Below are positions 24,475 through 33,461 of a DNA stretch of 35,228 nt, in pieces. The stretch's first letter is position 1, and every line of letters starts with the position of its first letter. The notes under the pieces are model-generated. The model did no database searches and had not been told where the DNA came from. It worked only from the letters and a program-made list of their open reading frames with translations. Source of the stretch: Flavobacterium granuli (GTDB taxonomy: Bacteria; Bacteroidota; Bacteroidia; Flavobacteriales; Flavobacteriaceae); the NCBI RefSeq assembly GCF_900129705.1, contig NZ_FQWO01000017.1:1-35228 (forward strand), given 5' to 3'. Both the position numbers and the translations under genes were made by a program.

Positions 24475-24668
24475 ATTAAGTCCAATACGACTTAATTGAT
24501 GATGTCTCTCATGAAAGAAAACCGCTAAAATTTCCACATGAGAAGATTTGAGTTCGCCACTATCTATTAGATTTTACTATTTTTGTACAATATCTAATAG
24601 GGCGAACTTCATGTAAATCTTTGTGGACTACAATTTCGATTGTAGGGTTCTTAGCGGTACCTCTTTCA
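24475..24668 (+). ncRNA. Candidate structured RNA B (nested hairpin with UUCG side stem)
   Basis: No open frame explains this part, but a strong fold does. A first hairpin attaagtc/gacttaat (24475-24482 with 24489-24496) precedes the main stem: tgaaaga/tctttca (24512-24518 with 24662-24668), accgctaa/ttagcggt (24521-24528 with 24651-24658), tccaca/tgtgga (24533-24538 with 24622-24627), aagattt/aaatctt (24543-24549 with 24615-24621), agttcgcc/ggcgaact (24551-24558 with 24601-24608) and ctattagat/atctaatag (24564-24572 with 24592-24600). A side hairpin ctacaat-ttcg-attgtag (24628-24645) has a UUCG tetraloop. All stems are perfect. It starts about 30 bases after a consensus promoter. I do not recognise the class; 6S-like or regulatory RNA are options. 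Confidence 0.7.
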
Positions 24669-25498
24669 AAGTTTTGAAGTTTGCCTTATTGTTTCTCTTC
24701 ATTACTTTCTTGAAAGACATCGTTCAATTGTCATAAACCTATAAATTATGAGAACGATCTTTTTATGCATCAGCACGATCAAACCACCTTAACCACGGGC
24801 TACAAGCAAGCTGCTTTACCGTCCCAAAACCGGAAACAATCAGGTCATCAAGCCAGAAAAACACCAAGCAGGATTGTAATCCTACAGCGTTTAACCCTGC
24901 CTTGACACATAAAAAAAGAAATTATATAAAATAATCCCCTTTATAGCCAATCTCAAAACCTAAAATGCCCTTGGCATCTGGATTGAAGCCTTTCCTCTTT
25001 AAACTCGCACTTTAAAAGTATTGTCTTTATTTCTATTTTCCAAATGCGTTGCCAAAGTTTTCAGACTTTGTTTCAATAAGACTAGTAAAAGCAGCTTCTT
25101 AACCCCCAAAGCAATAAATCAGCATTCCCAGTCAGGAAAACACACTTTTCTGAACCGGTCAGGAATCCCTATGCCAATTTTAAACCAATAACCTGTGTCA
25201 CCCTGAGCTTGTCGAAGGGCATAACCAATAACACAACACCAATAACAAAAAAAACTCCTGCACCGCAAGGTCCTTTGAGCAAAAGATCTCATTAATTTAA
25301 TTTGAATTTATTAATGGTGCAGGATGTTTTTTATCGTGAGTCGTGAGAAAATAGATAATAGAATAAAGAAGCAAGAGGCAAGAATCTTATTTTGAATTTT
25401 AAATAGAAAGGAGGCGATTATAGAATGTAGAATATAGTCGAAATACGATAACCCAAAACCCATAACCCAATACCCATAACTAAAACCTACTAAATAAC
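24669..25498. other. Non-coding stretch after structured RNA B
   Basis: I see no certain gene. A 46-codon frame at 24765-24905 (MHQHDQTTLTTGYKQAALPS...) is basic and could be a relic or a small protein, but it has no support beyond being open. At 25125-25178 lies the third copy of the cccagtcaggaaaa repeat, at 25197-25222 an inverted copy of the agctcaggatgac-type element, at 25257-25332 the right copy of the long-stem element, and near 25440-25490 cccataac-type heptamers. Confidence 0.5.
25257..25332 (+). terminator. Long-stem terminator-like element, right copy
   Basis: Arms cctgcacc (25257-25264) and ggtgcagg (25316-25323) with an inner cattaat/attaatg stem and a T6 run at 25327-25332. 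It is nearly identical inside to the copy at 17065-17141. Confidence 0.65.
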
Positions 25499-25705
25499 AT
25501 GAAATATTACAGACAAATACAAGCCTTATTGATACTAGCATTTATAACATTGATATGCCTTTGGATCTCTGGCTGCAACAGTAATAGAGAAAAGATTAAT
25601 TCAATTACATATCAAATTACTATCATTTCCGGGATTCAAATGTCCTTAGCTTCCGCAGTCGAGCGTCAAATGTTTGAAGAATACGTAAAAAGAAAAGCTG
25701 TTTGA
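25499..25705 (+). CDS. Small lipoprotein upstream of susC
   Basis: A 68-residue protein starts at ATG 25499. A type II signal peptide (ILAFITLICLWISG) ends in a lipobox with Cys26, so it is probably a lipoprotein of about 43 residues after cleavage (NSNREKINSITYQ... EEYVKRKAV). No family is recognised. The left duplicate of this ORF ends at the lipobox codon (TGA for TGC). A strong terminator follows the stop directly. Confidence 0.6.
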   Translation: MKYYRQIQALLILAFITLICLWISGCNSNREKINSITYQITIISGIQMSLASAVERQMFEEYVKRKAV

Positions 25706-25731
25706 TCCGCCGCGGCGGAGAGTTTTTTTCT
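25706..25731 (+). terminator. Terminator after the small lipoprotein gene
   Basis: The perfect 14-bp palindrome tccgccgcggcgga (25706-25719) starts right after the TGA and is followed by gagttttttt. Confidence 0.9.
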
Positions 25732-26041
25732 TTTAGTATTCGAAAACTAATTTGACCGACGAGGGAGTTCAGACTTGATTTTTTTGGTTCTTTTTTGATC
25801 AAGCAAAAAAGAACAGAATAATAATTAAAATCCAACTGCTTAGCAATAAAAATAAATTAATGTTTAATTCCTAATCACTAACAAAAATCGCCTATGACAA
25901 AATAAAAAACCTTACCTCAAGACTTTAAGACATTTGACTTGATGACTTTAAGACTTATATAAAAAGGCCCTCTAACCGTCTGGACAACTGAAGAGGACCA
26001 TCGCAAACAAAACTAACGTTTCATTAAACTAAACCAATATT
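25732..26041 (+). promoter_or_regulatory. Leader region of the full susC with two conserved hairpins
   Basis: Hairpin 1 (25787-25814) is a perfect 11-bp stem gttcttttttg/caaaaaagaac with loop atcaag, and cttgat at 25774-25779 is complementary to the loop. Hairpin 2 has arms ggccctct (25966-25973) and agaggacc (25992-25999), one mismatch. Direct repeats gactttaagac occur at 25921-25931 and 25944-25954. TTTG at 25933-25936 is followed 19 nt later by tatataaa, a weak promoter match. DNA from hairpin 2 to the ATG is nearly as in 17754-17832. Confidence 0.6.
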
Positions 26042-29000
26042 ATGAAAAAAAAATCATTTTATAAGAAAGATTCATCTTTTTGGTACCTGATTATGATCGG
26101 GTTCACATTAAGCTGTATCCCAGCCTTGGCTAACAATCCGCTAAGGCCACGACCGTCTGAACGACAGCAAAACCAAATAAGCGGTACCATAACCGATGGC
26201 AGAGCACCCCTGCCCGGCGTGACCATCGCTATAAAAAACCGCGTCAATTATGCCGTCCTATCAGATTTTGATGGCAAATACACCCTCCTAGCCAAAGCCA
26301 ATGATACCTTAGTTGTGAGCTATATCGGCTATAAAACAGCCATAATCCCCATAAACTACCGCAAAAATATTCATATCCAATTGCAGGAGGACATCACCTC
26401 CTTGCAGGAAGTCCGCGTCAATGCCGGTTACTATTCCGTCAAAGAAAAAGAGCGCACCGGAAGCATTGCCCGCATCACAGCTAAGGATATTGAAAAACAA
26501 CCAGTTTCAAATGTACTTGCGAGCATGCAAGGTCGTATGGCAGGGGTTTCAATTGTACAGGATGCAGGTACTGCAGGGGGCGGTTTTACAATAAGAATAC
26601 GCGGGCAAAATAGTTTGAGAAGTGATGCAAACGAACCGCTGTATATTATCAACGGGGTACCATATTCCTCTGAAAGTATAGGTTTTAGTGAAACATCCAC
26701 GGCTACATTAGGAGCCACTAGTCCACTCAATAGTATCAACCCATCAGATATCGAAAGTATAGAAGTGTTGAAAGACGCTGACGCAACGGCAATATACGGT
26801 TCACGAGGAGCAAACGGTGTTGTTCTAATTACAACCAAAAAAGGCAAAGAAGGACAAACAACTTTTACAGTGAACGCATCTTCTGGGGTGGGAAAAGTAA
26901 CTCGGTTTCTAGATTTGATGCATACCCAAGAATACCTGGCAATGCGAGGACAAGCTTTTGCAAATGATGGGATAGCCGTTTATCCAGAAGCAGCCTATGA
27001 CATTAATGGTACTTGGAACAAGAACCATTATACTGATTGGCAGAAGGAACTTATTGGTGGTACAGCCGAAATTAGCGCATTGCAAGGATCGGTTTCAGGT
27101 GGATCGGCGCAAACACAATACCTGCTCAGCGCAACGTACCGTAAAGAAACAACTGTTATGCCAGGTGATTTTCAATACAACAAGGGCTCAGCACACTTTA
27201 GTATGAATCATGCAGCATCAGACGGCAAATTTAAAACACAATTTTCTGCAAGTTATACAACCCAAAAAAATGACCAGCCCGCAGCTGATTTGACCTATGC
27301 AGCCCGATCCTTGGCTCCTAACGCTCCGGCCTTGTACACCGAGAACGCAGAGCTTAATTGGGAGAATGGCACATGGAACAATCCGTTAGCTAACCTAAAT
27401 CAGAAATTCACATCTAGAACCTACGACCTCTTTTCCAATGCTGTTTTAACCTATTCAATAGTAAAGAATCTTGAGCTTAAAAGTAATTTTGGATACACGG
27501 ATACTAAGAATAACGAGAAGCGCACCATACCATCAACAATTTACAATCCATCGTATGGCATGACCAGTAGTAGTTCTTCTCTATACACTAACAACACCGC
27601 ACGTCGCTCCTGGCTTATAGAACCACAGTTAAATTACAATCTACACAGAAACAAACATAAGATTGAAGCACTTGTGGGTGCAACTGCACAAAGCACAACC
27701 ACCGAAAGATTGCACGTTATTGGTTATGGATTTTCGAGTAACGCTCTAATCAGTGATTTGGCCTCAGCTTCGTTACGCCTTGTGTTTACAAGCGACGAGA
27801 ATATTTACAAATACCAAGCATTCTACGCGCGTATAAACTACAACTATGACAAGCGCTATATCTTTAACGCAACAGGGAGGCGGGATGGATCGAGTCGCTT
27901 TGGTGTTGGCAAACAATTCGCCACTTTTGGAGCATTAGGAGCAGCTTGGCTCTTCTCAAATGAAAACTTTTTAATAGACAACAGAATAATGAGCTATGGT
28001 AAGTTACGAGGAAGCTATGGTGTTACAGGAAGTGACCAGATAGGTGACTACCAGTTTCATGATACCTATGTTTCATCTGGAAATACTTATCAAGGACTTA
28101 TAGGACTACAACCAAGCCGTTTGTTCAATCCAAACTTTGGCTGGGAAAGCAATCGCAAGCTCGAAGTCGCCATTGACGCTGGCTTTTTTCATGATCGTAT
28201 TTTTTTAACAGCAGCATGGTTCCGCAATCGATCCGGAAATCAACTCGTAGGAATACCATTGCCAGGAACCACCGGTTTTAACGTGTTAAATGCTAACTTG
28301 AATGCAACCGTGCAAAATTCAGGTACAGAATTCACTCTTCAAACAGCAAATTTTCAAACAGTAAATTTTAAATGGAATACTGCCATTAATATTACTGCAA
28401 ACCAAAACAAACTTCTATCCTTCCCTGACCTGCAAAGCTCTCCCTATTCTAATAGTTATAAAATTGGTCAGCCATTATCAATACAGAAGGTGTATCATTT
28501 TATTAGGCTTAATCCTCAGACTGGTGTGTATGAATTCGACGATGTAAATGGTGATGGTACTATAGCTGCACCAGAAGATAAAGAAACAATAGCTAATCTG
28601 TCTCCCAAGTATTTTGGTGGACTTCAAAACACATTTAATTATAAAAATTTCCAATTTGATTTACTATTCCAATTCGTTAAACAACAAGGATTTAGATATC
28701 TACCAGGGCCTGGAGGTGGCATGACTAATCAGCTGCAGGCTGTTAGTAATAGTTGGCAACAAACAGGCGATAGTAGTTCACAGCAAAAACTGACTACTGG
28801 TCTTAATTATGACATAATTAGCGCTTATTACAACTTCACAGAAAGTGATGGCGCCATTACTGATGCTTCTTATTTGAGACTTAAAAACATATCTCTTTCT
28901 TATGATGTGCCACAACCTCCATCCTCGAAGATCAATTGCCGACTATCCCTACAAGGCCAAAATCTTTTAACTATTACTCCTTATGATGGGGATCCTGAAT

Positions 29001-29065
29001 TTAAGTTCGCTGGATATTTACCCCCACTTAAAATGTATACCGCCAGCGTTCAACTAACTTTTTAA
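26042..29065 (+). CDS. susC-like: SusC/RagA-family TonB-dependent outer-membrane transporter
   Basis: The product has 1007 residues. The signal peptide (1-30) ends IPALA. The CarboxypepD_reg-like domain (about 45-125: ISGTITDGRAPLPGVTIAIK) is followed by the conserved linker NAGYYSVKEKERTGSI, the plug (about 145-265: GRMAGVSIVQDAGTAGGGFT, PLYIINGVPY, IESIEVLKDADATAIYGSRG, ANGVVLITTKKGK) and a 22-strand-type barrel to the terminal aromatic VQLTF. There is no STN domain, so no FecI/FecR-type signalling is expected. It forms a lidded import complex with the SusD protein encoded 10 bases downstream; the S9 peptidase next in line suggests peptide cargo. Its N-terminal 128 residues are duplicated at 17833. 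Confidence 0.95.
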   Translation: MKKKSFYKKDSSFWYLIMIGFTLSCIPALANNPLRPRPSERQQNQISGTITDGRAPLPGVTIAIKNRVNYAVLSDFDGKYTLLAKANDTLVVSYIGYKTAIIPINYRKNIHIQLQEDITSLQEVRVNAGYYSVKEKERTGSIARITAKDIEKQPVSNVLASMQGRMAGVSIVQDAGTAGGGFTIRIRGQNSLRSDANEPLYIINGVPYSSESIGFSETSTATLGATSPLNSINPSDIESIEVLKDADATAIYGSRGANGVVLITTKKGKEGQTTFTVNASSGVGKVTRFLDLMHTQEYLAMRGQAFANDGIAVYPEAAYDINGTWNKNHYTDWQKELIGGTAEISALQGSVSGGSAQTQYLLSATYRKETTVMPGDFQYNKGSAHFSMNHAASDGKFKTQFSASYTTQKNDQPAADLTYAARSLAPNAPALYTENAELNWENGTWNNPLANLNQKFTSRTYDLFSNAVLTYSIVKNLELKSNFGYTDTKNNEKRTIPSTIYNPSYGMTSSSSSLYTNNTARRSWLIEPQLNYNLHRNKHKIEALVGATAQSTTTERLHVIGYGFSSNALISDLASASLRLVFTSDENIYKYQAFYARINYNYDKRYIFNATGRRDGSSRFGVGKQFATFGALGAAWLFSNENFLIDNRIMSYGKLRGSYGVTGSDQIGDYQFHDTYVSSGNTYQGLIGLQPSRLFNPNFGWESNRKLEVAIDAGFFHDRIFLTAAWFRNRSGNQLVGIPLPGTTGFNVLNANLNATVQNSGTEFTLQTANFQTVNFKWNTAINITANQNKLLSFPDLQSSPYSNSYKIGQPLSIQKVYHFIRLNPQTGVYEFDDVNGDGTIAAPEDKETIANLSPKYFGGLQNTFNYKNFQFDLLFQFVKQQGFRYLPGPGGGMTNQLQAVSNSWQQTGDSSSQQKLTTGLNYDIISAYYNFTESDGAITDASYLRLKNISLSYDVPQPPSSKINCRLSLQGQNLLTITPYDGDPEFKFAGYLPPLKMYTASVQLTF

Positions 29066-29074
29066 TTCAAAAAT

Positions 29075-30478
29075 ATGAATCATTCTACAAATTATCCGAA
29101 TAAGAAAGGAAAAAGTATCCGTATTCTAGCACTTTTCCTAATACTCACTTATTTTTCATCTTGTGACAGTTTCGTTGAAGTAGACCTTCCTTCATCTCAA
29201 CTTACAGGTGATTTGGTATTTAAGGACAAAAATACAGCTAATGCAGCCTTAATAGATATTTATGCCAAGATACGCGATAACGGCCTGCTTTCTGGTAATC
29301 TAACCGGGACAAGCACTTCCTTAGGCCTATATGCTGACGAACTAAATTACTATGGTCCTGTGACAGATACTGGCGGAAGTTTATACAATAATACCTTAAT
29401 AGCCACGGATGCTAATGTGAGGCAAATTTGGAATATTACTTATGGACAAATCTATGCAGTAAACGCCCTTATAGCCGGTATGTTAGATGCTCCAATTCCT
29501 AAAGTCGACCGCGATCAACTCATTGCGGAAGGACTTTTCATTAGATCACTATTGTATTTTTATTTAATAAACACTTTTGGTGATGTACCTTTTATCACAT
29601 TTACTGATTATAGAGTGAACAGCATAGCTCAAAGGGTTGAAATTCAGACTATCTATACCAGTATCATCGCAGATCTTAAGCAAGCCTCCTCAATGATACA
29701 AGAAAGCTATCAGTCACATGGTCGAGTACGACCAAATCGAGCGACAGTAAATGCACTGCTCGCCCGAGTATATTTATATACTAATCAATGGCAAGAATCC
29801 GTAAGTACGGCTTCAGCAGTGCTCAATCAAAGCGAATACTCCCTAGAGTTACCAATTTCCCAAGTATTTCTCAAAGAAAGCCCCTCAACTGTTTGGCAGT
29901 TCAGCCCTAAATTCGAAGGAAATAACACTGACTTTGGAATAACTTTCATCTTTAATTCAGGGCCACCACCTTTTGTAGCGCTTACAGAAGGACTTATAAA
30001 CGCTTTCGAAGAAAATGATCAGCGTAAGCTTTATTGGACCACAGCAGTAACAAATAACGTCAAGACATGGTATTATTCATCAAAGTATACACAAAATGGG
30101 TTTACAGGCGTGTCAATCGAATACCCTATAGTCTTTCGTATACAAGAACAATACCTGATAAGGGCTGAAGCAAATGCGAGATTAGGTCGTTTAACCGAAG
30201 CAAAAGAAGACCTGGATAAAGTGAGAATAGCCGCAGGACTAATCGATAGCAATGCAGTGACTCAACAAGAAATAGTAGACGCTATATTGCGGGAGCGGCG
30301 TGTAGAGTTCTTTGGAGAATATGGAGGTCGTTTTTATGATTTGAAACGCACAGGAAATTTAAATCAAGCCCTCAGCAGCGTAAAACTAGGGTGGAACGCA
30401 AATGATGCTCTCTTTCCTATACCCGAAAATGAAATACTTATCAATCCCAATCTTAAACCACAAAATTCAGGATATTAA
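29075..30478 (+). CDS. susD-like: SusD/RagB-family surface lipoprotein
   Basis: The 467-residue protein is a SusD lid with a lipobox (ILTYFSSC, Cys30) after a 29-residue signal peptide. It has the SusD-type helical TPR core: TANAALIDIYAKIRDNGLLS, NALIAGMLDAPIP, YLINTFGDVPFITFTDYR, VNALLARVYLYTNQWQES, and the C-terminal segment AILRERRVEFFGEYGGRFYD typical of the family. It caps the SusC channel and binds the cargo at the surface. Its stop overlaps the next ATG (TAATG), so it is coupled to the peptidase gene. Confidence 0.95.
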   Translation: MNHSTNYPNKKGKSIRILALFLILTYFSSCDSFVEVDLPSSQLTGDLVFKDKNTANAALIDIYAKIRDNGLLSGNLTGTSTSLGLYADELNYYGPVTDTGGSLYNNTLIATDANVRQIWNITYGQIYAVNALIAGMLDAPIPKVDRDQLIAEGLFIRSLLYFYLINTFGDVPFITFTDYRVNSIAQRVEIQTIYTSIIADLKQASSMIQESYQSHGRVRPNRATVNALLARVYLYTNQWQESVSTASAVLNQSEYSLELPISQVFLKESPSTVWQFSPKFEGNNTDFGITFIFNSGPPPFVALTEGLINAFEENDQRKLYWTTAVTNNVKTWYYSSKYTQNGFTGVSIEYPIVFRIQEQYLIRAEANARLGRLTEAKEDLDKVRIAAGLIDSNAVTQQEIVDAILRERRVEFFGEYGGRFYDLKRTGNLNQALSSVKLGWNANDALFPIPENEILINPNLKPQNSGY

Positions 30479-33045
30479 TGACTCGTACAATGAAATTTAT
30501 TTGGATCAATTTATTTTGTTTCCTTGTTGCCTATCCAGTTTTTGGACAATTGGTAAAAACTGATTTGACCGAAAGTGATTACGGGCAATGGGGCACCTTG
30601 CGCCTTGGCAAAATCTCAAAAGATGGTAAATGGGTCGCCTTAAGTATGATTTACGAGAATGGCCAGGATACTTTATACCTGAGAAGCACAAATAATACAA
30701 AGCAGTTTGCCTTTCCCAAAGGTATTGAACCCGCATTTGAAGGCGAATATTTTGCCTGTATTACAGAAGGAAAAGTTGCGGTGATGAATCTAGCTGATAA
30801 TAGTACTTCTTATGATGCAGGAGTGCGTTTTAATTTTTTTACTAACAAAGCAATTGCAATCTGGTCGCGCTCAGAAAACAAGGCGCCAAACTTAAAGGTA
30901 AAAACTTTAAGTGGGCAAATAGCACTAGAAATTCCTGATATAGTGGAGTACACAATAACTAAAAATATTTTGTTATACAATCGAAAACTTCAAGATTCCA
31001 GTTTTGTCGGTATTGTTGATTATCGAGGAAAAAAAACAAAGAATACGGTAATTTTTAAGAAGAGAGGAGAATTGCAAAGCTTAGTCAGCAACAAAGAAGG
31101 AACTGCCGTTTCCTTCTTAGGTTCAGATTTGAATGAGGATAGGCTCACATCAATATTTCATTATGATTTGGTAAAAAACAAGCTGAGTAGCATAATACCA
31201 CAACAATCTCTTAATGTGACGGATACTATTTCAATTACAACTACAGGAATTTACCGTCATTGGATATCTAACGACGGTAAGAAGGTCTTTTTTGCAATCC
31301 AACGCAAAAATAATTATTACCCGAAAAACCATACTGTCGAAATTTGGAATAGTAGTGATAAGTGGACTCATAACTTAGAAGTTCAGCTTGATGGATGGGA
31401 AAACGTTTCTAAAGCGGCAGTATGGATGCTTGAAGAAAAAAAAGCTAGTGTAATTGGAGATAATATCTTGCCTCAAGCACGTGTTTTTGGTGATGGCAAA
31501 TATGCTCTGCTTAGTAATCCTCAAAGTTACGAGCCACAATTTAAAGAAGAGGCAGCACGAGATTATTACCTTTTAGATATCGAAGCGCAAAAAAGGACTA
31601 TACTATTCCATCAACTGCCAGGTGCTGCAGACGATATACAGGCAACTCTAGATGGCAAATATCTCATCTATTATGACAAGAATTCTTGGTATGCTTATAA
31701 TCTTTTAAAGGACAATTCACGTGCACTTACAGCAACAGGACTTTCTATTTGGGAATCAGACCCCAACGATTATAATTCTGAACCAAGAGTGTACGGCATC
31801 GCAGGATTTTCAACAGACAATAGTTCCGTATTTCTTTATGATCGTTTCGACTTATGGGAAGTAGGGATTACAAAATCATTTGCGAGAAGGCTTACCGATG
31901 GCAAAGAAAAAGGCATTCGCTTTCGATTAGCCGTTTCAGCTGGCAATCCAGGAAAAACAGATCCCGATCCTATTGATATTTATAAACAACTATATTTAAA
32001 GGCATACCGTGAAAAGGATGGAGTATCTGGTTATTATAAGCTAAAAGATAATAAATTACAGAAGCTAATATTTGATAATAGTTGCACAGATGAGATCGTT
32101 TACGCTTCAGAAATCGATATTTTTAGGGAGCAAAGTTTTGATATGCCAACACGCGCAATTGCATTGGTAAAAGGAAAACGAAGTGTTTTATTTGAAAGTA
32201 ACCCAAAAATAAAAAAATACAACTGGCCTTTTTCCAAAATGATCACGTATCGCACAATGGGAGTTGAAAAGCCTGCGGCATTATTCCTTCCTCCAAATTA
32301 TGACGCGAATAAAAGATATCCAGTAATTGTGCATATTTACGAAGATATGTTTCCAGAACTGCATCATTTCGTAAATCCTACATGGAGAAACCCAGAAGGT
32401 TACAACATTACCACACAGGCAGCAGACGGATATTGTGTGGTTCTACCTGACTTGAACTATGAATCCAACAACGCAGGTGTTTCTGCTGCACGCTCACTTA
32501 TAGATTTGACTAAAATGTTGGTAGATGAAGGTATCGCCAATCCAGAAGCCATCGGTTTGATGGGGCATTCTTTTGGTGGTTATGAGACATTTTTTACTAT
32601 TACACATACAAATGTATTCGCAGCAGCAATTGCAGGCTCAGGTATTTCCGATACTGTAAATTGGTACTACAGCATGAGTCAAGATTTAGAAAAACCAGAA
32701 ATGTGGCGATTTGAAGATCAGCAATTTCGGATGACGAAGCCATACCATCTTGATCCTAAATCTTATCTTCTTAACTCCCCAATTTTCAACATATACAATG
32801 TAAATACTCCACTGTTATCTTATTCTGGTAAAAACGATCGTGTTGTACCATGGCAGCAAAGTATGACCTTTTACCTTGCATTAAGAAGGATGAAAAAACA
32901 AACAACATTGCTGCTATATCCTGACGAAGGACATGTATTAAATAATCCGAATAACCAAAAAGACCTAAGCCTAAAGGTAAAGGCTTGGTTCGATCATTAC
33001 TTGAAAAATTTACCATCTAGTGGATGGATGGATCAGCAATACTAA
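30478..33045 (+). CDS. S9-family (prolyl oligopeptidase-like) serine peptidase
   Basis: The product has 855 residues and starts at the coupled ATG 30478 (TAATG); the alternative M at 30490 opens the same signal peptide (FCFLVAYPVFGQ). Residues about 25-570 look like a beta-propeller gate domain. The alpha/beta-hydrolase domain (about 600-850) has the nucleophile Ser698 in GHSFGGY, Asp787 in GKNDRVV and His819 in DEGHVLN, the S9 catalytic triad in order. Such enzymes cut peptides, mostly after Pro or similar residues. With SusC/SusD it probably trims imported or surface-captured peptides in the periplasm. Related S9 enzymes in other phyla open lasso peptides next to TonB receptors; a link of that kind is speculation. 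Confidence 0.9.
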   Translation: MTRTMKFIWINLFCFLVAYPVFGQLVKTDLTESDYGQWGTLRLGKISKDGKWVALSMIYENGQDTLYLRSTNNTKQFAFPKGIEPAFEGEYFACITEGKVAVMNLADNSTSYDAGVRFNFFTNKAIAIWSRSENKAPNLKVKTLSGQIALEIPDIVEYTITKNILLYNRKLQDSSFVGIVDYRGKKTKNTVIFKKRGELQSLVSNKEGTAVSFLGSDLNEDRLTSIFHYDLVKNKLSSIIPQQSLNVTDTISITTTGIYRHWISNDGKKVFFAIQRKNNYYPKNHTVEIWNSSDKWTHNLEVQLDGWENVSKAAVWMLEEKKASVIGDNILPQARVFGDGKYALLSNPQSYEPQFKEEAARDYYLLDIEAQKRTILFHQLPGAADDIQATLDGKYLIYYDKNSWYAYNLLKDNSRALTATGLSIWESDPNDYNSEPRVYGIAGFSTDNSSVFLYDRFDLWEVGITKSFARRLTDGKEKGIRFRLAVSAGNPGKTDPDPIDIYKQLYLKAYREKDGVSGYYKLKDNKLQKLIFDNSCTDEIVYASEIDIFREQSFDMPTRAIALVKGKRSVLFESNPKIKKYNWPFSKMITYRTMGVEKPAALFLPPNYDANKRYPVIVHIYEDMFPELHHFVNPTWRNPEGYNITTQAADGYCVVLPDLNYESNNAGVSAARSLIDLTKMLVDEGIANPEAIGLMGHSFGGYETFFTITHTNVFAAAIAGSGISDTVNWYYSMSQDLEKPEMWRFEDQQFRMTKPYHLDPKSYLLNSPIFNIYNVNTPLLSYSGKNDRVVPWQQSMTFYLALRRMKKQTTLLLYPDEGHVLNNPNNQKDLSLKVKAWFDHYLKNLPSSGWMDQQY

Positions 33046-33050
33046 AAAAA

Positions 33051-33078
33051 CAAATGCAGTTCTTACGAACTGCATTTG
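33051..33078 (-). terminator. Terminator between convergent S9 peptidase and DUF6520-type genes
   Basis: A perfect 12-bp stem caaatgcagttc/gaactgcatttg with a ttac loop. On the minus strand it is followed by T7 and ends the 34931-33097 operon. On the plus strand it lies 5 bases after the S9 stop, but the T-run is short. Confidence 0.85.
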
Positions 33079-33096
33079 CATTTAGAAACTAACAGT

Positions 33097-33375
33097 TTAT
33101 GGTTTAAACAACTGTTGATCGCAGGCAGTACCTAATGCATTGTACTTCCACACTGGAAGTGGTGTCGCATCGGCTGACATACAGGTTGCACCAGGATTAC
33201 TGGAACAGTTCACATTACGCGAATCACATGATGAGCTACTGGTTGCATGAACATAGCCAATAATCGGTGGTTTTACCGAGCTAGTACTTGTCGAGCTAGT
33301 ACTCAAGGCTCCTGCACTAGCAAGAGCGAAAGCGGCCACTGGAAGGGCCAACATTTTTAAAATTGAATATTTCAT
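33097..33375 (-). CDS. Small secreted four-Cys protein, DUF6520-like
   Basis: The 92-residue precursor starts at ATG 33375. The N-terminus is MKYSILKMLALPVAAFALAS, then a Ser/Thr-rich stretch (residues 25-33) and a globular part with Cys50, Cys57, Cys65 and Cys85. The pattern (start MKxxxxKLPxxAFxxAxAGA, then PPIIGYV, CxxxxVxC and GxTC) is that of the DUF6520 family, exported flavobacterial proteins of unknown function that I recall next to MauE-like membrane proteins. Four Cys suggest two disulfides. The gene lies 86 bases downstream of the MauE-like gene. The family call is by memory. Confidence 0.75.
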   Translation of the reverse strand: MKYSILKMLALPVAAFALASAGALSTSSTSTSSVKPPIIGYVHATSSSSCDSRNVNCSSNPGATCMSADATPLPVWKYNALGTACDQQLFKP

Positions 33376-33461
33376 AATTAATAAAAATAAATAGTTGTGA
33401 TCTACTCTATTAACAGGTTTTCGATCTTATCCTGATACTGCAGTATACAATTAGGCCTAGA

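Noticed and set aside
24475..24668. Retron msr-msd RNA
   Set aside because: The closing inverted repeat and long hairpin are suggestive, but no reverse transcriptase gene is present in the window.
24765..24905. 46-codon basic open frame
   Set aside because: No recognisable family or good start context; kept only as a remark in the surrounding non-coding stretch.
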